A DNA stretch of 64,000 nt, from contig JAXGXY010000006.1 in the NCBI GenBank assembly GCA_040772545.1, positions 1 to 64,000 of the forward strand, written 5' to 3'. The notes under the pieces were generated by a model. It had not been told where the DNA came from and ran no database searches. It saw only the letters and a program-made list of their open reading frames with translations. The translations under genes and the position numbers were made by a program. Positions 52,041 through 61,382 of the stretch are shown piece by piece. The DNA is from UBA1431 sp002329665 (GTDB lineage: Bacteria > Bacillota > Clostridia > Christensenellales > UBA1431). Numbering within the stretch: position 1 is the first letter of the stretch; each line of letters begins with the position of its first letter.

Positions 52041-52210
52041 GCAGATTTGAGGCGCGGCAACCATCACTAACCCCCTCGAGCGCGTCACGGCGCGATGAGA
52101 CGGGGCGAAAGGGGAAGCCGCCGAAGGGACCGCCCGTGAACGGCGTTCGCCCTGGGTGCACGGTGAACAACCCTGTAACTGCCATCTTAAAGTGATGGAG
52201 CGCTTTTCTG
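52041..52210 (+). promoter_or_regulatory. Lysine riboswitch (L-box)
   Basis: The aptamer shows GAGGCGCGG, AGGGGAAGCCGCCGAAGG, CTGGGTGCA, GGTAACTG-like TGTAACTGCCAT and ATGGAGCGC, with the outer stem CAGA/TCTG. These are the conserved L-box segments. It is followed by a terminator at 52269-52292 before asd. Lysine binding should turn the operon off. Confidence 0.93.
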
Positions 52211-52268
52211 TTTGGCTCGAGGGCGTTTTCGTTCCACGGAGAATCCCTCAGGGTTACCCTTAAAAGCG

Positions 52269-52292
52269 CGCCGGATTCGGCGTTTTTTATTT
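52269..52292 (+). terminator. Terminator of the lysine riboswitch
   Basis: CGCCG-GATT-CGGCG followed by TTTTTTATTTT. It lies 24 bases before asd and would be the off-state structure. Confidence 0.85.
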
Positions 52293-52315
52293 TATTCAGG
52301 AATCGAGGTTACAGC

Positions 52316-53320
52316 ATGAGGAAATACGGCATCGCCGTCGTCGGCGCGACCGGCATGGTGGGAAGGAAAATGCTTCAGGTGCTCGAAGAGCGGAGGCTCC
52401 CCGCATCCGGCTACCACGCGTTCGCGTCCAGCCGTTCGGCCGGCAGGCGCATCGGGTTCATGGGCAAAGAACTGGTGGTCGAGGAACTGACGGAAAACTG
52501 TTTTGCGGGCAAGGACATCGACATCGCCCTGTTCTCGGCGGGCGGCGGGACCAGCCTCCATTACGCGCCCTTTTTCGCGAAGGCCGGCATCGTGGTCATC
52601 GACAACTCCAGCGCGTGGCGCATGCATAAGGACGTGCCGCTGGTCGTGCCCGAGGTGAACCCCGAAGCGCTGATGTCGCACAACAACATCATCGCCAACC
52701 CCAACTGCTCGACCATCCAGGCCGTCGTGGCGCTCAAGCCCCTCTACGACCTTTACGGCATCGAGCGCATCGTCTTTTCGACCTATCAGGCCGTTTCGGG
52801 CGCCGGACTTGCCGGGTACAGGGACCTCGAAGGCGGGATAAGGGGCGAAGCGCCGAAGAAATTCACTTACCCCATCTTCGGCAACTGCCTGCCCCACATC
52901 GACGTGTTCCAGGATAACGGATACACGAAGGAAGAAACCAAGATGATCGACGAAACGCGCAAGATACTGGGCGACGACTCGATCCGCATCACCGCCACGA
53001 CGGTGCGCGTGCCCGTCTTCTACGGCCACAGCGAGAGCATCAACGTCGAATTCAAGAAAGACTTGGACATGGAGGAACTCAGGGCCGCCCTCGAAGCCGC
53101 GCCGGGGATCGTGGTGGAAGACGACCCGGAGCAAAACAAATATCCGATGCCCGTCTTCGCGCAGGACACCGACGAAGTCTATGTCGGGCGCATACGGCGC
53201 GACGAATCCGTGCGCAGCGGGATCAACATGTGGGTCGTTGCCGACAACATCCGCAAGGGCGCGGCCACCAACGCCGTACAGATCGCTGAGGAGCTTATCC
53301 GCATGCAGGATGCCCAATAA
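52316..53320 (+). CDS. asd: Aspartate-semialdehyde dehydrogenase
   Basis: A 334-residue enzyme that reduces aspartyl phosphate to the semialdehyde with NADPH, an early step to lysine, methionine and threonine. The NADP loop is VGATGMVGRKM, the catalytic cysteine is in NPNCSTIQ, and the FSTYQAVSGAG and GHSESI segments match. GAGG lies 8 bases before the ATG. First gene of the riboswitch-controlled operon. Confidence 0.96.
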   Translation: MRKYGIAVVGATGMVGRKMLQVLEERRLPASGYHAFASSRSAGRRIGFMGKELVVEELTENCFAGKDIDIALFSAGGGTSLHYAPFFAKAGIVVIDNSSAWRMHKDVPLVVPEVNPEALMSHNNIIANPNCSTIQAVVALKPLYDLYGIERIVFSTYQAVSGAGLAGYRDLEGGIRGEAPKKFTYPIFGNCLPHIDVFQDNGYTKEETKMIDETRKILGDDSIRITATTVRVPVFYGHSESINVEFKKDLDMEELRAALEAAPGIVVEDDPEQNKYPMPVFAQDTDEVYVGRIRRDESVRSGINMWVVADNIRKGAATNAVQIAEELIRMQDAQ

Positions 53321-53366
53321 GCGGCGGGATGAAGGAACAGTTCCAACAATGAAAGGGAGTGTAGTT

Positions 53367-54254
53367 ATGAGTATCTTTACGGGCTCGGGCGTCGCCATCG
53401 TCACGCCGTTTAGCGACAGCGGCGTCAACTTCGACACCTTCGGCAAGCTGATCGATTTCCAGATCGAACAGGGCACGGACGCCATCGTCGTGTGCGGCAC
53501 GACCGGCGAACCGTCCACGATGACGGCCAGGGAGAAGGAAGCGGCCATCGCCTTCGCCGTCGAGCGGGCGAATAAGCGCGTCCCGGTCGTGGCCGGCACC
53601 GGCGGGAACAACACGGCCGCGGTCATCGAGGCTTCCAGGCGCGCGCAGGCCCTGGGCGCAAACGCGCTGTTAATCGTCACGCCCTATTACAACAAGTGCA
53701 CGCAGGCGGGCGCCGTCGCGCATTACAACGCCGTGGCCGACGCCGTGGACCTGCCTATCATCGTCTACAACGTGCCCTCGCGCACAAGCTTCAACATCCT
53801 GCCCGACACCCTCCTGAAAATGTCTGAGCATCCCAACATCGCGGCCGTGAAGGAAGCCAGCGGCAACATCTCGCAGATCACGGAGATGTTCAGGCTTTGC
53901 ACAGGGAACCTCGACTTCTATTCGGGCAACGACGACCACATCTTCGCGCTGCTGGCACTGGGCGGAAAGGGCGTTATCTCGGTGGTCGCCAACGTCGCCC
54001 CGCGGGACACGCACGAACTGGTCGCGGCGTTTTTGCGCGGCGACATCGCCGCTTCGAGGGACCTCCAGTTCAGGCTCAATCCGCTGGTGCGGGCCCTCTT
54101 TAGCGAGGTGAACCCCATCCCCGCGAAGGCGGCGCTCAACCTGATGGGCTTTGACATGGGCGACCCGCGTATGCCGCTAACGAGGATCAGCGAGGGGAAC
54201 CTTGAAAAGCTGCGCGCGGCCATGGTAGACTATGGTATCCGGATCAAAGGATGA
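53367..54254 (+). CDS. dapA: 4-hydroxy-tetrahydrodipicolinate synthase
   Basis: A 295-residue TIM-barrel aldolase joining pyruvate and aspartate semialdehyde. Motifs are GTTGEPSTM, the tyrosine in TPYYNKCTQ, YNVPSRT and the Schiff-base lysine in AAVKEASGN. AAAGGGAG lies before ATG 53367; longer frames upstream are not supported. It overlaps dapB by 4 bases. Confidence 0.96.
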   Translation: MSIFTGSGVAIVTPFSDSGVNFDTFGKLIDFQIEQGTDAIVVCGTTGEPSTMTAREKEAAIAFAVERANKRVPVVAGTGGNNTAAVIEASRRAQALGANALLIVTPYYNKCTQAGAVAHYNAVADAVDLPIIVYNVPSRTSFNILPDTLLKMSEHPNIAAVKEASGNISQITEMFRLCTGNLDFYSGNDDHIFALLALGGKGVISVVANVAPRDTHELVAAFLRGDIAASRDLQFRLNPLVRALFSEVNPIPAKAALNLMGFDMGDPRMPLTRISEGNLEKLRAAMVDYGIRIKG

Positions 54255-55483
54255 AAAAACAAATGAAGATACTCATTAACGGGATCAACGGCGGCATGGG
54301 CCAGAACATCTTAAGGGCGGCGCAGGCGTCCCCCGGCCATACGGTCGTGGCCGGCGTCGACCGCATGGCCGAAGCTATAGAGAACCCCTGCCCCGTGTTT
54401 TCGGACCTGAGCGCGTGCGACATCACCGCCGACGTCGTGATCGACTTCTCGCGGCCGGACGCGCTCGCGCCCGTCCTCGCCTACTGCGACAGTACCGGGG
54501 CCCGCCCGGTCATCGCCACCACCGGCCTGTCCCCCGACGACTACACGCTGATGGAAACGTACGCGAAGCGTTTCCCGGTATTCCACAGCGCCAACATGTC
54601 CCTCGGGGTCAATCTCCAGGTGAACCTCGCCCGCTTAGCCGCCGAGTTTTTGGGCGACGATTTCGAGGTGGAGATCATCGAAAAACACCACCACCGCAAG
54701 GTCGACGCGCCCAGCGGCACCGCGCTGATGCTCGCGAAGCACATCGACGAGGTGGCCGGCGGGAAAAAGGAATTCGTGTTCGGCCGCCACACGAAGACCG
54801 AGAAAAGGACGCGCGACGAGCTGGGGATCCACGCGATCCGCGGCGGGACGATCGTGGGCGAGCACGAGGTGCTGTTCATCGGCACGGACGAGATCATCGA
54901 ACTCACGCACAGGGCGCTCTCGCGGCAGGTGTTCGCGCAGGGCGCCCTGCGCGCGGCCGCTTTCATACTCGAACAGGAACGCCCGCGCGTCTACAACATG
55001 AACGACATCGTGAACCGGCACAAGACGGTCACGCGCCTGTACATGAGCCCCGACCAGGCGGTCGTGACGCTCTACGGCCTGGAAGCGGCCACCTCGGCGC
55101 GGGCCCGGCTCTTCGACGCTCTCGCCGAAAAGGACGTCGTGATCGATATGGTCAGCCAGGGCGCTCCCAGGGGGGACAAGCTCGACATCTCCTTCTCGCT
55201 CTCGCGCGACGCCCTGCATGACGCGCTCGCCGCCATCGGGCAGGCTTTCCCGGACGGGGAGAACCCGCACGTCGACGTGAACGACCCGGTCGTCAAGCTG
55301 GTCGTGGCCGGGCCCGGCATGGAACACCAGGCGGGCGTGACGTCGCGGCTGTTCGACGCGCTGGCCAGGGAGGCCATCGGCGTATACGCCGTGTCCACCA
55401 GCGAAACCAAGATCGCCTGCTGCGTGGACAAAGGCGACGCGCAGCGCGCAAAACAGGCGATCGCCGCCGTGTTCTCGCTGTAA
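54251..55483 (+). CDS. dapB: 4-hydroxy-tetrahydrodipicolinate reductase fused to C-terminal ACT region
   Basis: A 410-residue protein. Residues 1-250 are DapB: NAD(P) loop NGINGGMGQNI, ATTGLSPDD, the EIIEKHHHRKVDAPSGTAL active site and AIRGGTIVGEHEV. Residues about 258-410 match the tandem ACT domains of aspartate kinase (VTLYGLEAATSARARLFDALAEKDVVIDMVSQ; KLVVAGPGMEHQAGVTSRLFDAL; GVYAVSTSETKIACCV). DapB is normally about 250 residues and ends without this. The added region could give amino-acid feedback. ATG overlaps the dapA stop. Confidence 0.93.
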   Translation: MKKQMKILINGINGGMGQNILRAAQASPGHTVVAGVDRMAEAIENPCPVFSDLSACDITADVVIDFSRPDALAPVLAYCDSTGARPVIATTGLSPDDYTLMETYAKRFPVFHSANMSLGVNLQVNLARLAAEFLGDDFEVEIIEKHHHRKVDAPSGTALMLAKHIDEVAGGKKEFVFGRHTKTEKRTRDELGIHAIRGGTIVGEHEVLFIGTDEIIELTHRALSRQVFAQGALRAAAFILEQERPRVYNMNDIVNRHKTVTRLYMSPDQAVVTLYGLEAATSARARLFDALAEKDVVIDMVSQGAPRGDKLDISFSLSRDALHDALAAIGQAFPDGENPHVDVNDPVVKLVVAGPGMEHQAGVTSRLFDALAREAIGVYAVSTSETKIACCVDKGDAQRAKQAIAAVFSL

Positions 55484-55545
55484 AAAACCAACGCTTAACC
55501 TTCAATTTGCCCCGGTTTTTCAGTCGCGATTAACGTCAGCATGAA

Positions 55546-55572
55546 AACAACGCAAACTTCGTTTGCGTTGTT
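55546..55572. terminator. Bidirectional terminator after dapB
   Basis: AACAACGCAAAC-TTC-GTTTGCGTTGTT is a perfect 12-bp stem between convergent dapB and lipoprotein genes, with A/T-rich flanks. Confidence 0.85.
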
Positions 55573-55603
55573 CATTTACGGTCGTTTGAAACGCGTTTTT
55601 TCC

Positions 55604-56185
55604 TCAGCCCAGTTCCAGCGAAAAGAGCAGGCCCTTGAAGGCCTGTTCCGCCTGCGGATACGCTTTCTCGCCGGCCGTCAGGGCAAAGTCGTACTCGTTG
55701 CCGTCCTCGAAAAAGATGACGGTGTGCGAGGTCAGGCGCTCCGCCTTTCCCGCGTGCGCGTAGGTGTAGATGAGTTCGATGCCCGAGTAGTCCCCCAGCA
55801 CGTAATAGCGGTTCTCGTAGGTCGTTTCCACTTCGGAATACAGCCGCTCGGCGGACGCCTTGAGCGCCTTGAGCTCTTCCCTGTAGGTGTAGTCCGGGTG
55901 GATGCGCCCCGTCGCGACGAATTCGATGGCCGCGTCCAGCCCGGGGCGCGAGAGCGTGTACAGGTCCGCGTCGGACGCGACCGCCCAGCCTTCGGGCACG
56001 GCGAACCGCGCCGGCGGGTCCTGCAAAATGACCTCGGGCACCAAGGCCGCCTCCGACGCGCCTGTGGCGGCGGCAGCCGTACTGTCGGGCGCTCCCGTGA
56101 CGGCGGCCGAATATTCCCGCGCGCGCGGCGCGCATGCGCATAAAAGGCCGATGACGAAAACGCAAAGGACCGTCCTTTTCATCAT
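55604..56185 (-). CDS. Lipoprotein, PsbP-like short domain (paralogue 1)
   Basis: A 193-residue lipoprotein with the signal MMKRTVLCVFVIGLLCAC. After an alanine/threonine-rich linker comes a domain FAVPEGWAVASDADLYTLSRPG with beta strands, ending GEKAYPQAEQAFKGLLFS. This layout resembles small PsbP/DUF-type exported proteins. GGGGGG lies before the ATG at 56185. It is 26 bases downstream of a related lipoprotein gene. Function unknown. Confidence 0.78.
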   Translation of the reverse strand: MMKRTVLCVFVIGLLCACAPRAREYSAAVTGAPDSTAAAATGASEAALVPEVILQDPPARFAVPEGWAVASDADLYTLSRPGLDAAIEFVATGRIHPDYTYREELKALKASAERLYSEVETTYENRYYVLGDYSGIELIYTYAHAGKAERLTSHTVIFFEDGNEYDFALTAGEKAYPQAEQAFKGLLFSLELG

Positions 56186-56211
56186 GCCTGTCCCCCCTGT
56201 CAAAGGGCAGT

Positions 56212-56754
56212 CTACTTCACCCTGAACGAACCTATCAGCACGTTGAAATCCGCGTTGGCGGCGTCGAACGCCTCCACCCTGGCCACCAGGTCGAGATCGT
56301 ATACGGTCCCACCGGCGTATACCAGCACCTGCCGTCCCTTGCGCTTTCCCCTGCCGGCCTCGCTTAACACCTCTTCGGCGACGTAGACCACGTCCGTAGC
56401 CCAAAAGCCGCCGACGCGCGCGGACGCGTCGCAGGAGACCGGCTGCATGGTGAGCGTCTCCTCCTCGATATGCGCGAGCGCGTCAAAGCGCTTCATCGAT
56501 TCTTCTTCGTATACGGGGTCCTGCGACGATGCGGATACCCTGATGTGCGCCTTCGAATCGGGGGAATCGAGGATCAAAGCCCCGTCCGCCGGCGTCCTCG
56601 TCCAATCGTCCGGATAATCGAAAGCGCAGCCCAGGCGGGCGTCGTAATAATGCGCGTTGGACGGCTCCCGGGCCAGGTCAGCCGAAACCGGCGTACAGCC
56701 CGTCACCGCAAGGCAAATGGCAACGGCAAGGAGCCCGTATGCGCGTGGGTTCAT
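56212..56754 (-). CDS. Lipoprotein, PsbP-like short domain (paralogue 2)
   Basis: A 180-residue lipoprotein with the signal ending LAVTGC. The mature part has CAFDYPDDWTRTPADGALIL, then VSASSQDP and QVLVYAGGTVYDLDLVARVE, the same strand order as the downstream neighbour, so the two probably arose by duplication. GGAGG is 5 bases before ATG 56754. Role unknown. Confidence 0.78.
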   Translation of the reverse strand: MNPRAYGLLAVAICLAVTGCTPVSADLAREPSNAHYYDARLGCAFDYPDDWTRTPADGALILDSPDSKAHIRVSASSQDPVYEEESMKRFDALAHIEEETLTMQPVSCDASARVGGFWATDVVYVAEEVLSEAGRGKRKGRQVLVYAGGTVYDLDLVARVEAFDAANADFNVLIGSFRVK

Positions 56755-56908
56755 GGCAGCCTCCGTAATGCATCCTCCGTGACGAAACGGGCGGCGCCTG
56801 TTTCGCCCGCCCTTAGTCTGCGTTGCTGCCATTACCTATATGCGGCCGGCCGCCTTATTTATTCGGCGTTTCCGCCCGCCTGCCCGCCGGCCCCCGCCCT
56901 GCGTCGGA

Positions 56909-58168
56909 TCATTTATGCCCGATGTCGCGCCGGTAGTGCGCGCCCGTAAAGCGTATGCGCTCCACCGCCGCATAGGCCTTCTCGCGCGCCCCGGCGATAT
57001 CCCTTGCTACGGCTGTCACGCCGAGGACGCGCCCACCCGCAGTGAGCGTCCTGCCGTCCTCGACCCGCGTGCCCGCGTGGAAGACGATGATGTCGTCTTT
57101 GTCCCCGAGCGCGTCGAGGCCGGTGATCTCGTATCCCTTTTCGTACGCGCCCGGGTACCCGCCCGAGGCCATCACGACGCAGACGGCGGCGCCCTGTTCC
57201 CACTGCACCTGCATCGCGTCCAGCCTGCCGTCGATCGTCGCTTCCATGATGTCGATCAGGTCGGTCTTCAACAGCGGCAGGACCGCCTGCGTCTCGGGGT
57301 CGCCGAAACGCGCGTTGTATTCGAGCACGCGCGGGCCGTCCTTGGTCAGCATCAGCCCGAAATAGAGCACGCCCTTAAACGGTATGCCTTCAAGGGCCAT
57401 CGCCTTCACCGTGGGCAGCAGTATCGTGCGCGTGACCTCGTCCTCGACCTCGGGCGTGTACTTGGGGGTGGGCGCGAACGTGCCCATGCCGCCTGTGTTC
57501 GGGCCCCTGTCTCCGTCGAAGACGGGTTTGTGGTCCTGTGAGGACACCATGGGCACCATGTGCGTCCCGTCCACGAAGCAGAGCACCGTCACCTCGGGCC
57601 CTTCGATGTAGTCCTCGACGATGACGCGCGCGCCCGCTTCGCCGAACGCGCGCTCGACCATGATCCTGCGCACAGCGGCCTTCGCTTCCTCCTCTGTCCG
57701 GCAGATGATGACGCCCTTGCCCAGCGCGAGCCCGTCGGCCTTGACAACGGTCGGGTACTCGCAGCCGGCCAGATGCGCCAGCGCCGCCTCCGGGCTGTCG
57801 AACACCCGGTAACCCGATGTGGGGATGCCGTATTTCTTCATCAGATCCTTGGCGAACACCTTGCTCGCCTCGATGCGCGCCGCGGCCGCGTTGGGCCCGA
57901 ACGCGCGGATGCCCGCTTCCTCGAGCCGGTCGACCATCCCGAGCGCGAGCGGGTCGTCCGGCGCCACGACCACCAGGTCGAAGCGCTCCTTCTTGGCGTA
58001 TTCGACCATCGCGGACACGTCGGTGGCCCTGATGGGCACGCAGGCTGCGAGCGAGGCGATCCCGCCGTTTCCGGGCGCGCAGTGGATTTCCGGTTTTTTC
58101 ACGCTCTGTGAAAGCTTCCAGACGATGGCGTGCTCGCGCCCGCCGCCGCCCACGACCAGGATCTTCAT
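56909..58168 (-). CDS. purD: Phosphoribosylamine-glycine ligase
   Basis: A 419-residue ATP-grasp enzyme. VGGGGREHAIVWKL opens the N domain. APDDPLALGMVDRL, VKADGLALGKGVI, and EYNARFGDPETQAVLPLL mark the ATP-binding and active regions. It makes glycinamide ribonucleotide. Last gene of the pur operon, 15 bases after purH. Confidence 0.96.
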   Translation of the reverse strand: MKILVVGGGGREHAIVWKLSQSVKKPEIHCAPGNGGIASLAACVPIRATDVSAMVEYAKKERFDLVVVAPDDPLALGMVDRLEEAGIRAFGPNAAAARIEASKVFAKDLMKKYGIPTSGYRVFDSPEAALAHLAGCEYPTVVKADGLALGKGVIICRTEEEAKAAVRRIMVERAFGEAGARVIVEDYIEGPEVTVLCFVDGTHMVPMVSSQDHKPVFDGDRGPNTGGMGTFAPTPKYTPEVEDEVTRTILLPTVKAMALEGIPFKGVLYFGLMLTKDGPRVLEYNARFGDPETQAVLPLLKTDLIDIMEATIDGRLDAMQVQWEQGAAVCVVMASGGYPGAYEKGYEITGLDALGDKDDIIVFHAGTRVEDGRTLTAGGRVLGVTAVARDIAGAREKAYAAVERIRFTGAHYRRDIGHK

Positions 58169-58183
58169 CGTCGATCTCTCCTA

Positions 58184-59728
58184 TCAGTGTTTGAAATGGC
58201 GCATCCCCGTAAAGATCATGCTGATGCCGTGCGCGTCGCAGGCCTTGATGCTGGCCTCGTCGTTCTTCGACCCGCCCGGCTGGATGATGCAGGCGATGCC
58301 CGCCTTGGCCGCGGCTTCCACGCAGTCGGGGAACGGGAAAAACGCGTCGGAGGCCATCACGGCGCCCCTCGCGGCTTCGCCGCTCCTTTCGAGCGCCTGC
58401 TCCGCGGCCCAGATGCGGCTGACCTGCCCGGGGCCGATGCCCAGCGACTGCCCGTCCTTGCACACGGCGATGCCGTTGGACTTGACGTGCTTGTTGACCT
58501 TGTAGGCCATGACGGCGTCCGCGACCTGCCCGGGCGTCGGCTGCGCCTTCGTGACCACCTTCCAGTCGGCCCCGTTGAAGAGCCTGTCGTCGACGGTCTG
58601 CACCAGCAGCCCGCCGCGCACCTTCTTCATGTCCAGCATGCCCCCCGGCGCGGGCGCGTCGATGGTGGGGAGCCTTAACAGGCGGATGTTCTTCTTTTTC
58701 GTAAGGACCACAAGGGCTTCGGGCGCATAGTCCGGCGCTATGACGATCTCGAGGAAGATCGAGTGCATCAGCCTGGCCGTTTCTTCGTCTACGGCCGCGT
58801 TGGCCGCGACGATGCCGCCGTATATGGAGACGGGGTCCGCTTCGTACGCCTTCGTATAGGCCTCTTTCAGCGTGGGCGCTATGCCCACGCCGCAGGGGTT
58901 GGCGTGCTTGACCGCGACGACGGCCGTCTCGCCGTCAAACTCCCTGAGCAGTTCCAGCGCGCCGTTCGCGTCGTTGATGTTGTTGTAGGAAAGGGCCTTG
59001 CCGTGCAGCTGTTCCGCTTCGGTCAAACATCCCGGGCGATAACCGATCTCGCGGTAGAACGCCGCCCTCTGGTGCGGGTTCTCGCCGTAGCGCATGTCCT
59101 GCACCTTCTCGTACGTGGGCGTGAACGTCCCGCCCAGCGGGTCCAGGCCCGCTTTCGGGGCCAAATACTGCGCTATCAGCGCGTCGTACGCCGCCGTATG
59201 CATGAAGACCTTCGCACAGAGTTCAAGCCGCGTTTTAAGCAGCGTGTTCCCGTGCTCCCTGATCTCCGCCGCGACGCGGGCGTAATCCTCCGGGTCCGAA
59301 ACGACCGTCACGTAGGCGTGGTTCTTGGCCGCGGCGCGCAGCATGGACGGCCCGCCGATGTCTATGTTCTCGACGGCCTCCCTGAACGTCACGCCGGGAG
59401 TATTGATCGTCTCCTTAAACGGGTAGAGGTTCACCGCGACGACGTCGATAGGTTCAATCCCCAGTTCCGCGAGGCGACGCATGTGCCCGTCGTTGTCCCG
59501 CACGGCCAGCAGCCCCGCGTGCACCGCCGGATGCAGGGTCTTCACGCGGCCGTCGAGGCACTCGGGGAACCCCGTGACCTCCGACACGTTGACCACCTTC
59601 AGGCCGGCCTTCTCGAGCGCGGCCTGCGTCCCCCCCGTCGAGACCAGTTCATAGCCCAGCGCGGTCAGCTCGCGGGCGAACTCCACCAGCCCCGTTTTGT
59701 CCGTAACGGATAAAAAAGCGCGTTTCAT
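58184..59728 (-). CDS. purH: Bifunctional AICAR transformylase / IMP cyclohydrolase
   Basis: A 514-residue two-domain enzyme doing the last two steps to IMP. The cyclohydrolase domain begins AFLSVTDKTGLVEFARELT; the transformylase domain has VVAVKHANPCGVG and the C-terminal FFPFPDCVEAAAKAGI. It overlaps purN by 4 bases. Length typical. Confidence 0.96.
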   Translation of the reverse strand: MKRAFLSVTDKTGLVEFARELTALGYELVSTGGTQAALEKAGLKVVNVSEVTGFPECLDGRVKTLHPAVHAGLLAVRDNDGHMRRLAELGIEPIDVVAVNLYPFKETINTPGVTFREAVENIDIGGPSMLRAAAKNHAYVTVVSDPEDYARVAAEIREHGNTLLKTRLELCAKVFMHTAAYDALIAQYLAPKAGLDPLGGTFTPTYEKVQDMRYGENPHQRAAFYREIGYRPGCLTEAEQLHGKALSYNNINDANGALELLREFDGETAVVAVKHANPCGVGIAPTLKEAYTKAYEADPVSIYGGIVAANAAVDEETARLMHSIFLEIVIAPDYAPEALVVLTKKKNIRLLRLPTIDAPAPGGMLDMKKVRGGLLVQTVDDRLFNGADWKVVTKAQPTPGQVADAVMAYKVNKHVKSNGIAVCKDGQSLGIGPGQVSRIWAAEQALERSGEAARGAVMASDAFFPFPDCVEAAAKAGIACIIQPGGSKNDEASIKACDAHGISMIFTGMRHFKH

Positions 59729-60351
59729 CGACCGTTCTCCTCTTGCATTATGATGACCCTGCGCCCCTCGACGCGGATGCGGTCCCCGACGAAAAGCCGG
59801 ACCGCCTCCGGCAACAGCCTGTGCTCGACTTTAAGCACGCGCGCGGCCAGCGTGTGCGCGTCGTCGTCGTGGAGTACCGGCACGCATTCCTGCAGGATGA
59901 CGGGGCCCGTGTCCGTCCCCTCGTCCACGAAATGCACCGTCGCCCCCGAGACCTTCACGCCGTAGCGCAGCGCCGCCTCGTGCACGCGTTCGCCGTAGTA
60001 TCCCGGGCCGCAAAACGACGGTATCAGCGCGGGGTGTATGTTGATTATGGCGTTTTTGTACCTTGAAACGACGCGCTCGTCCAGTATCGACAAAAAGCCC
60101 GCCAGCACCACCAGGTCGACGCCGGCTTCTTCGAGCGCCTGCAGTATGGCCGCGTTCAGCGCCGCGCTGTCCCTGCCGCCGCGGCTGATGCACAGGGCCT
60201 TGATGCCGTGCTTGCGGGCGCGCTCCAGCGCGTAGGCGCCGGGACGGTCCGAGATCACCACGGCGATGCGCGCGTCGATCCTTCCCGATTCGATCGCGTC
60301 GATGATGGCCTGCAGGTTGCTCCCCGAACCGGACACCAGTACGCCGATCAT
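59725..60351 (-). CDS. purN: Phosphoribosylglycinamide formyltransferase
   Basis: A 208-residue folate enzyme. VLVSGSGSNLQAIIDAI opens, HPALIPSFCGPG carries the active histidine, and the catalytic aspartate is in VDEGTDTGPVI. Start at 60351 overlaps the purM stop (ATGA). A longer open frame upstream is the purM reading on another frame. Confidence 0.95.
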   Translation of the reverse strand: MIGVLVSGSGSNLQAIIDAIESGRIDARIAVVISDRPGAYALERARKHGIKALCISRGGRDSAALNAAILQALEEAGVDLVVLAGFLSILDERVVSRYKNAIINIHPALIPSFCGPGYYGERVHEAALRYGVKVSGATVHFVDEGTDTGPVILQECVPVLHDDDAHTLAARVLKVEHRLLPEAVRLFVGDRIRVEGRRVIIMQEENGR

Positions 60352-61382
60352 TTTTTGCGGCACAGTTCCACCCCCGCTCCGCCTTCGGCGACCTCTCCGA
60401 TGACGTGCGCGGGGCAGCCCGCGTCCCTGAGGACCTCTACGGCTTTTTTCGCGTCGGAGGCGGCCACGGCCACCACCATCCCGATCCCCATGTTGAACGT
60501 GTTGAACATGGCTTCGTCGTCGAGTTCGCCCTCGGCCCTGACGATGCCGAAAACAGGCGGGACCTTCCACGCATCCGAGCAGATCCGCGCGCGCATCCCC
60601 TTGGGAAGCATGCGCGGGATGTTTTCCAAGAACCCGCCGCCTGTGATGTTGGCGGCCCCGTGCACGTCCACCTGCGCGATGAGACTGCGCATGGGCCTGA
60701 CGTACAGGCGCGTCGGCCTGAGGAGTTCCTCGCCCAGCGTGCACTTGAGGTCGCTCACGTACCTGCTGAGCGACTGGCCGTCGATGTGGAAGAGCCGCCT
60801 CACCAGCGAAAACCCGTTGGAATGCATGCCCGAGGATTCGAGGCCCACCAACGCGTCGCCGGGGCCGACCCTGCTGCCGTCGATCAGCCGGTCCTTGGCC
60901 ACGATGCCCACCGCGAAGCCCGCCACGTCGTACTCGCCGGGCTTGTACATGCCCGGCATCTCGGCCGTCTCGCCCCCCAGCAGCGCGCATCCGGTCTCGC
61001 GGCAGCCCGCCGCCATCCCTTTGACGATCTCGGCGACGCGGCGGGGCTCCAGCTTCCCCAGCGCGATGTAGTCCAGGAAGAACAGCGGCCTCGCGCCCAG
61101 GCAGGCGATGTCGTTGACGCACATGGCCACGCAGTCGATGCCCACGGTATCGTGCTTATCGAGGGCGACCGCGATCTTGAGCTTCGTCCCCACGCCGTCC
61201 GCCCCGGCCACCAGCACCGGCCGTTCGCGGATATCCGCTTCGTCCAGCTCGAAGAGGCCGCCGAAGTTTGCCAGCGTATCGAGGACGCCGGGAATGCGCG
61301 TGCTCCGCAAATCGTCCTGTATCAGTTTCACCGCTTCGTAACCGGCCTGCAGGTCGACGCCCGCATCCTTGTAGGTTATCAT
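60348..61382 (-). CDS. purM: Phosphoribosylformylglycinamidine cyclo-ligase
   Basis: A 344-residue ATP-using enzyme. YKDAGVDLQAGYEAV is the usual N-terminus, then ADGVGTKLKIA, LGGETAEMPGMY and GLESSGMHSNGFSLVR. The start at 61382 follows GGAGGG and overlaps purF by 4 bases. Confidence 0.96.
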   Translation of the reverse strand: MITYKDAGVDLQAGYEAVKLIQDDLRSTRIPGVLDTLANFGGLFELDEADIRERPVLVAGADGVGTKLKIAVALDKHDTVGIDCVAMCVNDIACLGARPLFFLDYIALGKLEPRRVAEIVKGMAAGCRETGCALLGGETAEMPGMYKPGEYDVAGFAVGIVAKDRLIDGSRVGPGDALVGLESSGMHSNGFSLVRRLFHIDGQSLSRYVSDLKCTLGEELLRPTRLYVRPMRSLIAQVDVHGAANITGGGFLENIPRMLPKGMRARICSDAWKVPPVFGIVRAEGELDDEAMFNTFNMGIGMVVAVAASDAKKAVEVLRDAGCPAHVIGEVAEGGAGVELCRKK

